From: Henckelia pumila
Lineage: Eukaryota; Streptophyta; Magnoliopsida; Lamiales; Gesneriaceae
Length of the DNA stretch: 64,000 nucleotides
NCBI RefSeq assembly: GCF_033568475.1
Contig: NC_133120.1
Coordinates: forward strand, 84,276,151-84,340,150
Direction: 5' to 3'
The notes beneath the pieces are model-generated. The model was not told the DNA's origin and made no database searches. It worked only from the letters and a program-made list of their open reading frames with translations. Below, in pieces: positions 23,311-35,699 of this stretch. The translations under genes were made by a program, and so were the position numbers. Each line of letters starts with the position of its first letter. Positions within the stretch are counted from its first letter, which is position 1.

Positions 23311-23952
23311 TGATATCCCGATAAGATAACCCGCGTAGTCCCGAAAGACCCGGATGGTCTCGAGGACCCGGGTGGCCTAAAGGACCCAGGAGGACCTAAA
23401 CGCCCGGGTGATCAGGGGAGCCCGGGTAAATTGCGGGAGCCGGGCATTCAGAAATAGGCTCCCGGGAGACAGGAGAAGAAGAAAGCTGGTGGGGCCTGGA
23501 CTTTCTATTTTAAGGGTCAGAAAGCGGCCACGCCTACCTTGAGTTTATCAGGCTCTTATTACGGACCGAATCATTGCTAACCATGTTTCAACGGTATGGG
23601 TTCTTCCGAAAGTTACGGAGTGTCTAATCACAAGTGGTAACTGTCTCATCGCATTAAAGGCCGTCAGTTAGCTCATACCATGTAATCATTAATAACCCAG
23701 ACCGATGATATAAATACCAGGCTCCTGCGCCTGGCCAAGGTACGTTATTATCACCTATCACTATTGTCTCCATACACTCACTTTACTTAAGCATCAGAGT
23801 GGCGACGCCGGAAACCCTTCCGCCTCCCCACTTACGAGTTTCTTTGTCTCCTGGTGTGTAGATTGCATCCAAAGTGGGACGAAGGAGCTTGCTGGAATTT
23901 CATCAGGTACTCTGTCCACTACGCGGGAACTCATTTTATGATAATCGCATCA
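23311..23952 (+). mobile_element. Solo LTR of a Tat-type gypsy element
   Basis: The 642-bp unit begins TGATATCCCGATAAGATAAC and ends AATCGCATCA. It is bordered by GTAAT on the left and GTAAC on the right, a 5-bp target duplication with one mismatch. There is a TATA box (TATAAATA) at 23709-23716. No internal element sequence follows, so it is the usual remnant of recombination between two LTRs. Its 3' part resembles the LTR at 4527-5096. Confidence 0.85.
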
Positions 23953-26699
23953 GTAACGAATTCTTGACTCATCACAAGCTATTTAGACAAAACTATGTAC
24001 TCGTAAAATGCCTAACTATATTAGGTGTATTTTGAGTTTTTCTTTTCTTTTCTTTTTTTTTAAAAAATGGACAGACCTAGGATTCCTCGTGAATTCGTGA
24101 TAAGCTAGTTTTTGCAACAAAATATTTTATCTATACAAAATGGATCAATCAAAATATCGGGTTTAAAATAAAAATTATGCACGTTTTAAAAAAAATTAAA
24201 AATATATAAAAATTTTAATTTTAAATAGGTTTTTTTATTTTTTAATCAAAAAAACGTCATCTCATTAATACATCAACAAATCATTAGATACAACATTTTT
24301 ATGAACAACGGAATTTTTAATAAGTTTACAATAAACTAATTTAACATGAGAGATAAAGTCGGAGTTGAGAGGTCGCTTGCTCGTTAATTTGAGAGAGAAC
24401 TCAGGATCAAATAACTCGTCTTCTCTCTCGTATATAAAAAAAAAAAGAGTCGATCCAACTAAAAAATATGATTGATTTTTTTTTATTTAACCAGACTATC
24501 TTTTATACCCTTTTTAATGATATAAATATTTTAAAATTCAACCATTATAAATAATATAAAATTTTCAAAATTAATCAACAACTAGCGTATCGGTGCACAC
24601 AACGTATTTTAAAATTAATTTGATTTATATCCAAATAGAAGTAAATCATAGTTGTAAAAATTATCGAGAGATTAGATAATAATTTGAAATGTCAAAATAA
24701 AAAAAACAAATATCAATATCACGTAAAGGTGATTTGGACCAAAAAAAAAATCTTCTTTTGTTTAGTAGACATATTCTTTATATATAATCAATCAACAATA
24801 TGAAAATCATTATAAAATACATTGTTCAAAATTATAAGTTATACATGAACTATTATAAATAATATCAATCGCTTAAAATTAATCAAGCATACATAAACCA
24901 TCGTAAACAATAGATTCTGAATATTTCAATAGCAGCTTTTATAAGACATGTTGATATAGTTCATACTCTAAATGAAAAAGTCATATTTTTAACAAAAAAC
25001 GTAATAATTTTTTACCATTGGATCGGAATAGATATTCCTCTCGCCAAATGACATGTGAGACTAACTCGTATAAGTTTTCAAAATATTTCAAAATTTATCA
25101 AATGAACATCTAAAATCATAACTCAATTTGCTTTGTTTTAGTGGTTGGACGGGTCCAACCCAAATGTCGAATCTAACATTGATAAAGACTTATTTATGAT
25201 TTATTTTATAATAAAAATTATTATTTTAATTTAAAAGCTAGATTACAAAATGATTGGAAAATTTTTTTAATATCAAATCGGCTCTTTCCTTTTTTATGCA
25301 AAGTTGAAGTTATTAAAAAGCGTTAAACGATAGATGAATGGCCACTCACCGCCAACCGCCTAAGTGTCTAAGCATCGAATAGACTGTGTTCAAGTGTTTT
25401 TTAAGAAAATATTGATTAATTATAAAAATATATTATAAAATAAAAAAAAATTAGTAAAAAATTTATGCATAAATGTGTTCAATATTTTCATTAATATTTT
25501 TCAACCATGCTTGTTAATGTTTATATATTTGATATTTCGACCAAAAAATTCATAAATTTGTCCAATCAATTTTTTTAAAAAATTATTATTATTGTAAATT
25601 TAATTTTTTAAAAACAAAAATCAAACCATTCAGGCAATTTGTTACTCGTCCAGGTTGGTTTTGAGCTGCCAGGCAGCCAATTTTTCCAACGACGTCTAGA
25701 CCACCGTCTTTCTAAAAATTGAGTCGGTGCATGGGTGACCATCTAACGCTCAAGCGCCACTTAACTCCTAACTAACAGGAGAGTTTTAGACTTCAGTACA
25801 AAAATTTGTCATCGGGCTACATTTTATTAATATTAGCGACTTGCACATACAATGCGTGTGTTTGTTAATATATGTATTATTAAAACATAGAAGATAAAAT
25901 ATATGTAATAATTGTAATTATTATCATTATTATTTATTTATTAAAAAAATATCCTCAAACAGTGAAGTTACTTTTCAAAATCGAAAAATAAACACATTTG
26001 ATTTTAATTAATTAAAAATTACTTTATTAGATGGAGAATAATTTTGAAAATTCACTTAAAAATATCAAAACAGTTACTATAATCTCCTATCACTTTGTTA
26101 AATAGTAATAGATATTCGGACGGACCGGGCCGAAATTGGCTGCAATTACAAAGACGGGTCCCAAAAAATATAAATCTTTTGATTTTAACCTTTCTACAGA
26201 CAATAATACTTAATTAAATTCATAGGCCCATTGCGTACGTCTTGTACTGAAATTTTGATTTAAACATTTTGTTGTTTTCAAATTAATTATTTTTTATATT
26301 TTTTATTAGGAGTGATGAAGTATTTAAAAAGAAGTAATATATATATAAAAAAAATGTTTTGATCTCTCTGGTGACTACAAGAGCACGGACTGACGATACA
26401 ACCAATAAATGAATTATATGTCAGTCGGTATTTATGTAAGTGTCCACTGTGGTTGCCCAAAAGATCAAGTTTCTAGATAAAAATATAGATAAAGATAGAA
26501 TTGACTATTTCAAAAGTATGCATGTTATATGAAATGAAAAAAAAAATTAGCAATAAATTTACATGATGATCGTCCCGTTGTAATTATAAATAAAATTTCA
26601 TCGACTTGATTAGAAGGTTATTAGTACAGAGACTTCAAATTCGATAGCAAGGTAAGACATTGAGTCCACTGAAAAAAAAAAAGATAAAATGTTGAGTTC

Positions 26700-26739
<40 letters not shown>

Positions 26740-28541
26740 CGTACTTAAGATTTTTATCCAGGAGGGGGAAGATCAATAAATTTAAAATTTTAATACAACG
26801 CAAAATATATAATAAATGTCATACATAATTAACTTCATATGTTTTTACAATAAAACTTACCAAGAATTCATAATTTGAAAATTAAGAATAATACGCAATA
26901 AAAATAATAATAATAATGCATATATTATCAATTGTCTCAAACACACATCGCTCAATATATGACATCAAACAATAATTTAACAACATTTCATCTCCCGGAC
27001 TATTACGAAGTGATTTTTTTATGATTTTCATTGGTGAAAACACAATATTTACAGTTGCAATAGTAATAATAATGCTAAATTTAAAAGTAAATCTATGTAC
27101 CAAATGTATAATTGATTTTTTTAATGAACAATTCTTTTAACAAACTCAATAATCACAACAACTTCAGATAAGTAATTGTTATTTTTAAATGTAAAAAATA
27201 AAGCTATCAAGTTAGTACTAAGGTACCTATACTTTATGAAATCAAATGGATAAACTTGAGCAAATTATAACAATTTTCCCTTATCATATTAAAGTCAAAA
27301 AACTTTTCGTTTTCTTTAAAAAAATATTGGACAATAAAAAGCATAATGCCAAATTTATTATAAATTTATTATAGCTTAAAATAAATTTATTCTTATCTTA
27401 TTCATCAAAGATCATCTTAATCAAAATAAAATTAAATTAACATTTTAGAGAGATATATATATATATATACATACATAGTACTAAGTTTTTATTAAAAAAT
27501 AATTTCGAAGAGGCGACCGCACGATTAAATTTGTATTTAAAAGTGATATTATGTATATAGTACTAATTTTTTTTTTAAATTTCAAGAAGGGCGATCGCAC
27601 CCTTTCGGGACTATGTAGGTCCGCCAATGCATACATATACACTGTAACACACACACACATATATATAATAATAGAATGAAACGATTTAAACTATTATCAT
27701 AAAGGTTCTTTAGAATTAAAAGAATCGTACATTTAATAATAAAAATAATAATATATTGTTACATAAAATTACTAGTTCTTAACACTTTTTTTTTATAATC
27801 ACTTTGTATAAAATTACATCGTTAGTAAGGATTTTTATATGTTAAAACTACGCAAAGGTAGTTTTGAGAGAGTTTTTATATAGCATGTTTTTAGCTTTTT
27901 TCATGAAATTTTGAAATTTTGTGAAAAAAAGTTTTAGAGGGTGTTTGTCTAATCTTATTAAAAAGAGCTCATAAACTTATAGGCAGTTAGAACTCATTTT
28001 AAAAATAAGCTGTTAAAGTGTTTGGATAAACTTATTTAAATAACTTAAAGATGTTGATGCGTTTGATATTATAAGATCTTTTTATCGTCAAAATTACCAA
28101 AAAAAATATAATTATATGAAAATAATGTTTCGAGTTATACATATATGAAAATAGTTTTAGAATAAACATATATTAAAAAATAAAATTGTTATAATATTTT
28201 ATTTTAGAAAAAATTATGTGATTTGTCATTTTTAAAAAATTAATATTTAATATTTAATGGGTGGAGGATATGATGGAGATTTATTAAAATATTTAAGGAT
28301 ATTTTAGAGAGATAGAATGTTAAAATAAGATATTTTTGAAAAAATATCTCCCCCCTTGCTTTTTTAAAAACAGCTTATAAGCTGTCAAACGGTTTATTTT
28401 GACAACTTATAAGCTGTTTTTAAAAAAATTTACCAAACAAAAAATTAGAACTTAAAAATTTGTTAAAAAAAATTTCATAAACACTTTTAGAGTTGCAATT
28501 TGTTAAGAGAATATCCTTAATCAATGGCGGCCCAAAAAAGT

Positions 28542-28575
<34 letters not shown>

Positions 28576-28577
28576 CT
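23953..28577. other. Long AT-rich, gene-free region with decayed repeats
   Basis: No coding region is supported; open frames are short and low-complexity. It holds TA runs (26703-26736, 28543-28569), a candidate degenerate element at 26737-27628, and at about 27930-28490 text such as GAGGGTGTTTGTCTAATC and AACAGCTTATAAGCTGTCAA that resembles an old GTTTGG-type MITE. Confidence 0.55.
26737..27628. mobile_element. Candidate degenerate non-autonomous DNA element
   Basis: The left end AGTGACGTACTTAAGATTTT followed by TATCCAGGAGGGGG, and the right end GGGACTATGTAGGTCCGCCA, are loosely inverted to each other and resemble the 'GGCGGAGCTAGGATTTT' ends of abundant plant repeats. Near the right end, a block with GTACTA...TTC.AAGAGGCGACCGCAC is present twice. 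Superfamily not assignable. Confidence 0.35.
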
Positions 28578-28586
28578 AGCAAATTT

Positions 28587-29498
28587 GGAAAAAAAATCCC
28601 GGTTCAGTCCTAAATATTTGGACACATTCCCGGTTCAGTCCTAAATGTTTGGACGTTCCCGGTTTGGTTCTAAATATTTCTCAAAAGTTCCCGGTTCAGT
28701 CCTAAATGTTTATACGTTCCCGGTTTCGTCCTAAATGTTTCCCAAAAGTTTCCGGTTCAGTCCTAAATATTTTTACTTTGCCGATTTCGTGCCAAATATT
28801 TCTCAAAAGTTCCCGGTTTGATCATTTCATCTACTCGTGTGTTAAAACTAACACCGCGTAGTGTTATATCATTTATGATTGAGTTTTATATTATTTATTA
28901 TATATTTAATATTAAACAAGTTGTAAATAAAACACAAATTTATTAGAGTTTTTATCCAAATTTAAATCAATTTTACACAATGTTCAAAATGAAAATATTA
29001 AATTCATGATGCTACAAAATAAAAACTTAAATAAAATAAACAAAACTTGAGGAATTAAAATTTAATGATGTTATTTCACATTTCTTTAATTTTGTTATAT
29101 TCTCATTCACGATGCTTGCAAATTTAAGAAAAAGTCTGGAGGTTGGAAAAAGATATATATCTTTTTAAAATTCTTTTTATAATTTAAAAAATTAGTATTT
29201 GAGAAACATTTACTATTAAATAAAACTTAATTTCATATCACTACTTCAACCGTGGTCAAATAATTCATTATATTTTCTCAATTGTTAACCATAAGTATTA
29301 TTCTTCTGAAAAATTTGTTGAAAATTTCAAATATTTTGTGAAATAAGTAATATTAATTATTTGATAAAACATTTGTTTATTTGTTTGTGATTGATAATTT
29401 TTTTAACTATAAGATTGCACGGTTCAATTATTTTTTTATTCTATAATTTTATTTTGCATAATTTATATTATATTTTCATTTGAAAGAAATTCTTGTTC

Positions 29499-29548
<50 letters not shown>

Positions 29549-29853
29549 GCTTTTATTTTATTTAACTTTATCTTTTGTTTGTAAGTTTTTTTTTTATCAC
29601 ACTTTGTTTGTAGATGGAAGGACCAAATCGATAACTTTTGGAAAATATTTAGGACGAAATCTGGAACCTAAAACATTTAGGACTGAACTGAAATTTTTTT
29701 AAAACATTTGGGACCAAACCGGAAACATAAAAATATTTAGGACTGAATCGGGAATTTTTGGAAAATATTTGGGATCAAACCGGGAACGTTCAAACATTTA
29801 GGACTGAACCGGGAATGTGTCCAAACATTTAGAACTGAATCAGGATTTTTTCC
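28587..29853. mobile_element. Mutator-like foldback element with 9-bp target duplication
   Basis: The ends GGAAAAAAAATCCCGGTTCA and (complement of right end) GGAAAAAATCCTGATTCAG start long inverted arms of about 240 bp. Each arm is built of about eight roughly 30-bp units, e.g. CGGTTCAGTCCTAAATGTTT. The element is bordered on both sides by AGCAAATTT (28578-28586 and 29854-29862), a perfect 9-bp duplication as made by Mutator-type transposases. The centre is AT-rich and has no gene, so it is non-autonomous. Confidence 0.88.
29501..29548. repeat. (ATT)n microsatellite
   Basis: About sixteen uninterrupted trinucleotide repeats within the centre of the foldback element. Confidence 0.95.
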
Positions 29854-30960
29854 AGCAAATTTAATGCAATTTATGCACAAATTTAAATTTTTGCGTGAAA
29901 TTTATTGAGGTTGAAGTATCTTTGAAGTTAAAATAATTTGATGTTTAGGTATGACACTAACATGATCTTACTTAATATATAGTCTGTATATATTATGTAA
30001 AATTTTTAGATTCAAATTTTTAATTTTTTATTTATATGCTATTATTTACATGCTTAGTTGTTCACACTAAACCCAAAAAAATAATTATTTTTATTTTTAT
30101 AAATTTTTAGACCCAAATTTTAGATTCAAATTTTTACCTCATCTACACATTTTGTACAATGTATTTTTTTCATGAGTCACGAGTGTCATGCGTTTGAATT
30201 TCGATTAACAACCACTTTAATTCATGTTACTTGTTTCATATTTCAAATTCTTTACAAAATCCACAATTTCACCAAAATTTAGGTTTACTTTTTTCTTTCA
30301 ATGTTTGTCAATTATTAAATTGTTTGTAGATTTTATATCATTTTTGTAATTAGGAGTTAATATAATTCATGTTTATTTTTCGAATGAAGATTTTAGGTCA
30401 TTTCCAACCCTACGCTAAAATGGTGCAAAACACCATTTTAGCACCGAGAAATTGCTTTAACGGGGGCGCCAAATTCTGCCCCATTTTGGCGCCCCCACCT
30501 TGTTTGCCGCATTCTTTTTATTTTTTTTTATTTTTTTAATTATCTTTTATTTGTTTTTTTAAATATTTAAATATTAATTTAATATTTTTGGTATTATTTT
30601 AATAACTAAATATTAGAGAAAAAAAATAATATATAATAATTTAATATAATAAATAAATAAGTATTTTTATTTATATTTAATTTAATTTTTAACATTTAAA
30701 TAATTATTAAATAATTATTTTATAATTAATTTATTTTGTAATACAAGTGCAAATAATTAAACTACAAATATAAATTGGACTACAAATATCAAATTCAAAT
30801 ACATAAAAGAATACTACTAGTTGAAAATTGAAATACAAATACAAACTGAAATACATACTCAATCTAAAAATACGTGATTGAAATACATGATAGAAACAGA
30901 CATGCAAATTAGAACACATAATTCAAAATACAATTAGAACGACATCATTGAAACAAATAA

Positions 30961-32014
30961 TCAATACGGTGGTAAATTAGATCCAGATCCTCCAATATCA
31001 CCCAAATATTGGCCATACATGTCACGATCTTGTTGTTCAGATGCTTGTTTTCTTTTTTCCTTAATTTTTGCCCGTTCAATTCGCACAATTTCACGCATTT
31101 CTGGATCGCCAATTGTGCTCAAATCCATGTACAGAACTCTATTTTCCTCTTGAAGTTCAGCCAACGCCAATTGTTGTTTTCGAGCTTCGATTTTATTTTT
31201 CTGATTTTCTAATTTTAATGCGATATTGTGCTGCTCAAGCATTTTAATATCATAAGTTTGTTGGAGTTCAGTAGATCCCTTTTGTAGAACATCAATAATT
31301 TCGCGATGCCCTTGTTTAATCATCGATAACAATTCTGCAATGTTGTCATCCTTTTTTTTCTTCAATTTTGCTTTTTTAACTCCAAGAGGTCGACCGGATG
31401 AAGTGTCACCTACAGTTTCATCACTACTTAAATTAATAGTAAAAGAATTTATTCCTTGAGAACCTGATTCTGGTGTCTGAGTTTCTGACTGTGATGAATC
31501 CAAGTTCGTGACATTGGTTTGAGGTGCGAAGCTCGATGGATGGATGTCACTAGAAAATTTTTCAAGATCTTTCAAAATTGGCCATACATGATCAAACGTG
31601 AGTCCTTTGTTGTAATTAGGATCTTGAATGAACAGATCTTTTGCTCTGTGTAACTACGAAAAAACCAAATCATATTAGAGTCTTTATAGCAAACTATAGA
31701 TATATATAAATAATACTCACAATGTCCTCGTCAGATGCACCACTTGGTTTGAGAATTTCGATTTGACGAATGCATGCTCTTAATCTTCCAACTTCACGGA
31801 GTATAGTTTTCACGCGGCACTGCAGTGATCTTTTGTTACGTACTTGTAGGGTGTTTGGTTTGCTACTATAGTAAGCTTCTTCAACACGAGCCCAAAACTG
31901 ATCTTTGGATTGATTGATACCGATAATAGGATTATGTGTTATGTCAAGGTACATATGACATAAAATCTTATCTTCTTAAATGGTGTAAGAAGCAGTTCTA
32001 GCATTAGATGTCAT
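30961..32014 (-). pseudogene. Harbinger ORF1: Myb-like, NAM-associated C-terminal domain protein
   Basis: Two exons on the minus strand, 32014-31721 and 31653-30961, with a GT-AG intron and phase 0, 328 codons. The first exon gives a Myb/SANT-like trihelix region (DQFWARVEEAYYSS, SLQCRVKTILREVGRLRA). The second starts LHRAKDLFIQDPNYNKGL and ends in a Gln/Glu/Lys-rich coiled coil (LKLENQKNKIEARKQQLALA). In Harbinger elements this protein binds DNA and partners the transposase. One TAA lies at codon 13; a start downstream of it (MYLDITHNPI) would leave the domain nearly whole. Host proteins of this 'No apical meristem-associated' class are derived from such ORFs, but the position inside the terminal repeats marks this one as transposon-borne. 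Confidence 0.85.
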
Positions 32015-32084
32015 TGTGTTGCTTGAAAAAGATGATAAGATTGAGTTTGTATAAGACTAATGTACCCAATTTATACTGAAATCC

Positions 32085-32470
32085 AATCCATCCGACGGTT
32101 GTGATTTAGCTATGAAAACACACATCCAACGGTCAGGATCTTGATTCGTGTAGAATCCATCCAACGGTTGTGATTTAGCTCTAAAAACACATATCTAACG
32201 GTCAGGATCTTGATCCATGTAAAATCCATCCAACGATTGTGATTTAGCTCTGAAAACACACATCCAACGGTCGGGATCTTGATCCGTGTAGAATCCATCC
32301 AACGGTTGTGATTTAGCTCTGAAAGCACACATCCAATGGTCAGAATCTTGATCCGTGTAGAATCTATCCAATGGTTGTGATTTAGCTCTGAAAACACACA
32401 TCCAACGGTCAGGATATTGATCCGTGTAAAATCCATCCAACGGTTGTGATTTAGATCGGAAAACACACAT
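32085..32470. repeat. 69-bp tandem repeat array inside the Harbinger element
   Basis: AATCCATCC-type unit starts fall at 32085, 32154, 32223, 32292, 32361 and 32430, an exact 69-bp period. The sixth unit is interrupted by the Copia element and resumes at 40710, with part of a seventh to about 40775. Each unit contains two related halves with ATCCAACGGTTGTGATTT and ATCCAACGGTCAGGATCTT. Because 69 is a multiple of 3, open frames run through it, but they are not genes. Confidence 0.92.
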
Positions 32471-33974
32471 TGTTACGCCTTAAACGCATACAAATTTCAT
32501 GATATGAGATTAATGTTTTTAATGCATTAACAAGTCTCATAATATTATGTTTTGATGATTACAAAACTCGGTTAAATGTTACTAAATCTTTAAAGTGAGA
32601 TTTTGCAGATTAGATATTATTGACAAATAAATTCTTGAAAGCTATTTTGAAGCTATAAATGTATTTATGAAGTCTCATATTGCTCATATAATGGACACAA
32701 TGTTATGTGGATGATATGGAACATTGTTATGAGGATATGAAAAAAAGGACAAGAAGAAGCCAAAGTATGGAGCAGCAACTTCTGAAAATTATTGGGAATT
32801 ATTTAGGAATTGAAATCCGATCTCCACTGGTCATAATCTAGATGAGGAAGTGTTACATGTACTGTTCAAATTTCAGTAAAATCCAACGGCTATAATGAGA
32901 GATATGATTTTTTTCAAATATGCTGCACAGTGCCCACTTCTGCAAGGAACGAAACCATGAAGATTCGACTTAAGAAAATAACTGGGAATGTTTGAGATAT
33001 CTAAATCAAATCTCCACCAATCAGATTCAATATTAGGATGTTTTAAAGCTTATGTCCAAATTTCAAATCAATCCAATGGATAGATTTGGAGATATGAATA
33101 TTTCAAATTTGTTGCACAGAACAAGTTCGAAAACATGATGAAGCGACTTCCGAAACATACTGGGCATGATTTATTTGTTCAAATCAAATCTCCACTGTTC
33201 AGAATGCAGATCCAGATTTTTAAAGCTTCAGTCAAAATTTCAGATCAATCCAACGGTTAGATTGTGAGATATGATTTTTCCACAAAATCCGCTCAGTGCT
33301 GGGAAAAAGTAGGCAGCGACGCCGAACACTTTTTGTCACTCCTTGACTTCTTAACACACGCTCCAAGCACTCAAATCAGATTCAAATCTTTGCCAACTAT
33401 AAATAGAGGTCATCCAAGTTCATTTGGACATATCCCAACTCATCTCTTCTCTCCTTTGCAAGCAATTTCTCACTATCAAAGTGTTTGTGTGATATATTTG
33501 AGAGTGTTTGTAAAAATAGTTTGTGAGTTGGTTGTACTATTATTGTAAGCACTTGAGTGTGAAGCCAAGTGTGTTGTGCTATCGTTGTAAGCACTTGAGC
33601 GTGAAGCCAAGTGTGTTGTGTTGAGGCTATCCTTGGAGCCCTTAAGGCCAAGTGTTGAGTTGTATCGGCGCGGTGATCGTGTCAAGTTGTAAGGCTATCC
33701 TTGGAGCCATCAAAGCCAAGTCGTTCGAAGTTCTAGTGGATCCTTAGTTAATCGATCTTAACCAAGAAAGGGAGACTGAGACGATTTATCGTCGAACTTC
33801 CATAAACATCTCTTATCCCTTTTACTGATTTATTTACATTACGCATTTATTTACCGCACTTATTATTAATTGCTTTAAGTTTTCCGCTTGCGTATTTTCA
33901 TAATCGCTTTAAATTGCTAAAGTTGCCAATAGAACCTAAATCTCCCCCCCCCCCCCCCACATTAGGTTCTAACA
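32471..33974 (+). repeat. 5' LTR of the Copia element
   Basis: Starts TGTTACGCCTTAAACGCATA and ends GGTTCTAACA. The TATA box TATAAATA is at 33398-33405, so the U3 is about 930 bp. The U3 contains three diverged copies of a ~180-bp module, each with ATCCAAYGG...GAGATATG (at about 32881, 33071 and 33248). A long C run precedes the 3' end. Confidence 0.92.
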
Positions 33975-33976
33975 AG

Positions 33977-33989
33977 TGGTATCAGAACC
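33977..33989 (+). other. Primer-binding site of the Copia element
   Basis: TGGTATCAGAACC two bases after the 5' LTR, close to the complement of the initiator methionine tRNA 3' end (TGGTATCAGAGC). Confidence 0.8.
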
Positions 33990-34022
33990 ACCTTTTTCAA
34001 AATATTTTCAAAAAGGTTCTTA

Positions 34023-35233
34023 TGGCAAATCTAGCGAGCGACTATGCTCAAGGGCAATCAACAAATCGTCCTCCTCTTTTCAATGGCATAAACTACGGAT
34101 ACTGGAAAAACCGAATTTCCCTATATATTCAATCCGTAGATTATGACCTTTGGAAGGTTACTGTAAAAGGTTCCTACATACCTACTAAAGAGGTTGAGGG
34201 TGGTGTCAAAATTCCTAAGGGAATGGATGACTTTTCTAAGGAGGATATGAAACTTATATCTCAAAATGCTAAAGCCATGAATATTCTTCATTGTTCCTTA
34301 GATATGAATGAGTACAACTGGATCTCAATGTGCTCATCCGCTCAAGAGATATGAGACAAGTTGAAGATATGCCATGAAGGGACTAATCAAGTCAAATAAA
34401 CGAAGATCGATCTACTCCAACTCAAATATGAAACATTCGAGATGGAATCAAATGAAGATGTAGATACTATGTTCCGAAGGCTTACTCAAATTATCAATGA
34501 GCTATCCCAACTCAGGGAACAATATCCAACCAAACAAATATGAACGAGAGCTCTACGCGCCTTACCCAAGGAGTGGGATGCCAAGAGGACGGCTATCATA
34601 GAATCCAACAAAGGCGACACCGCTTCCTATGACCTTGATCAACTTCATGGGACTCTAAAAATTCATGAGTTGGAACTGTCAACAAGGAAGGAAATAAAGA
34701 AAGAAGATATCAAGGCAGAGGGGATTGCTCTATCTAGCCAATCCAAAGAAGATGAAGATGATGATATGACACTCTTTGCAAGAAAATTCAAAAGATTTAT
34801 GCGAGGAAACAACTTCAAAAAAAAGACGTACAAAGAAGTTACCTGCTACAACTGTCAACAACAAGGGCATTATGCAAATGAGCGTCCTCTCAAGAAAAAA
34901 TCTGACAAAGGAAAGAAGAAAGCACTTCTAGCCACTTGGAGCGATAGCGACGATGACGAGGAGGAAGCTAACATTTTCCTCATGGCTAAAAGTGATGACA
35001 TCGTCTCCGACGACGATGACGAGGTACCTTCCTATGATGAACTACTACATGCATATAAACAAATGTTTGATATGGCTAAGTCACTTAGAAAGAAAAATAA
35101 AAACCTTAAAAATGAATTAGAAACTAAGGGGCATGAAAACATAAGATTAAAGGATGACATAACCCACTTAGAAAAATCTTTTAATAAGTTCAATGTCAGT
35201 AGTAATAAATTGAATAATCTACTTAGCATGTAG
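34023..35233 (+). mobile_element. gag region of the Copia element
   Basis: Begins MANLASDYAQGQSTNRPPLF, with a Copia-type gag (UBN2-like) region, then a charged stretch and a zinc-knuckle-like segment (CYNCQQQGHYA) followed by an acidic and coiled-coil tail. A broken fossil. Confidence 0.8.
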
Positions 35234-35699
35234 AAATGTAGTTTTGATAAGGGTGGACTAGGGTATGGTAAGAAATCAATTGACTTTACTAGCCTAATTG
35301 CTAAGGCAAAAATGAGATTACCCCCTACATGTTCTTATTGTTGTAAAATAGGTCATGTTAGACATAAATGTAGATCTTTAAAATTTCAATATGATCAAAA
35401 GAGCTATATGAAATGGAGGCCTAAGAGTACTTAACAACTCATCAGTTGGCATTATGAGATCATGATCTAAGGGAGTTCATCATAGACCGGTTTAAACTGC
35501 CTTGACTTGCGACTGGTCTTCCTGATGAACGCTGCTCTGTCCAAGGAAATAGGTTTTTAAAGAGGCCATAGCCCTACCTACTACTGGGAGCACTCTTGAA
35601 AAGTGGCGATGATGTTGCTATGAGAGACTGAACTCTTAGAAGTCTATTTTGTATCTCTCTTTTCTAACACTGTGGACCCAAAAGAACTAAAGGGTACCA

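Noticed and set aside
25320-25800. Text such as CACTCACCGCCAACCGCCTAAG considered as a MITE
   Set aside because: It resembles a known style of GCGCC-rich plant repeat, but I could not find matching ends or a target duplication.
30961-31575. Considered as a host NAM-associated or GST-like gene
   Set aside because: It lies within Harbinger terminal repeats next to a transposase and has the ORF1 layout of that superfamily.
32110-32470. Overlapping open frames with a repeating 23-residue peptide (MCVFRSKSQPLDGFYTDQ-like)
   Set aside because: They are read-through of the 69-bp tandem array; a codon-multiple period keeps frames open on its own. No start context or domain.
33943-33960. Long C run taken as a possible special structure
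   Set aside because: Present in both Copia LTRs with different lengths; ordinary homopolymer slippage, also prone to sequencing error.
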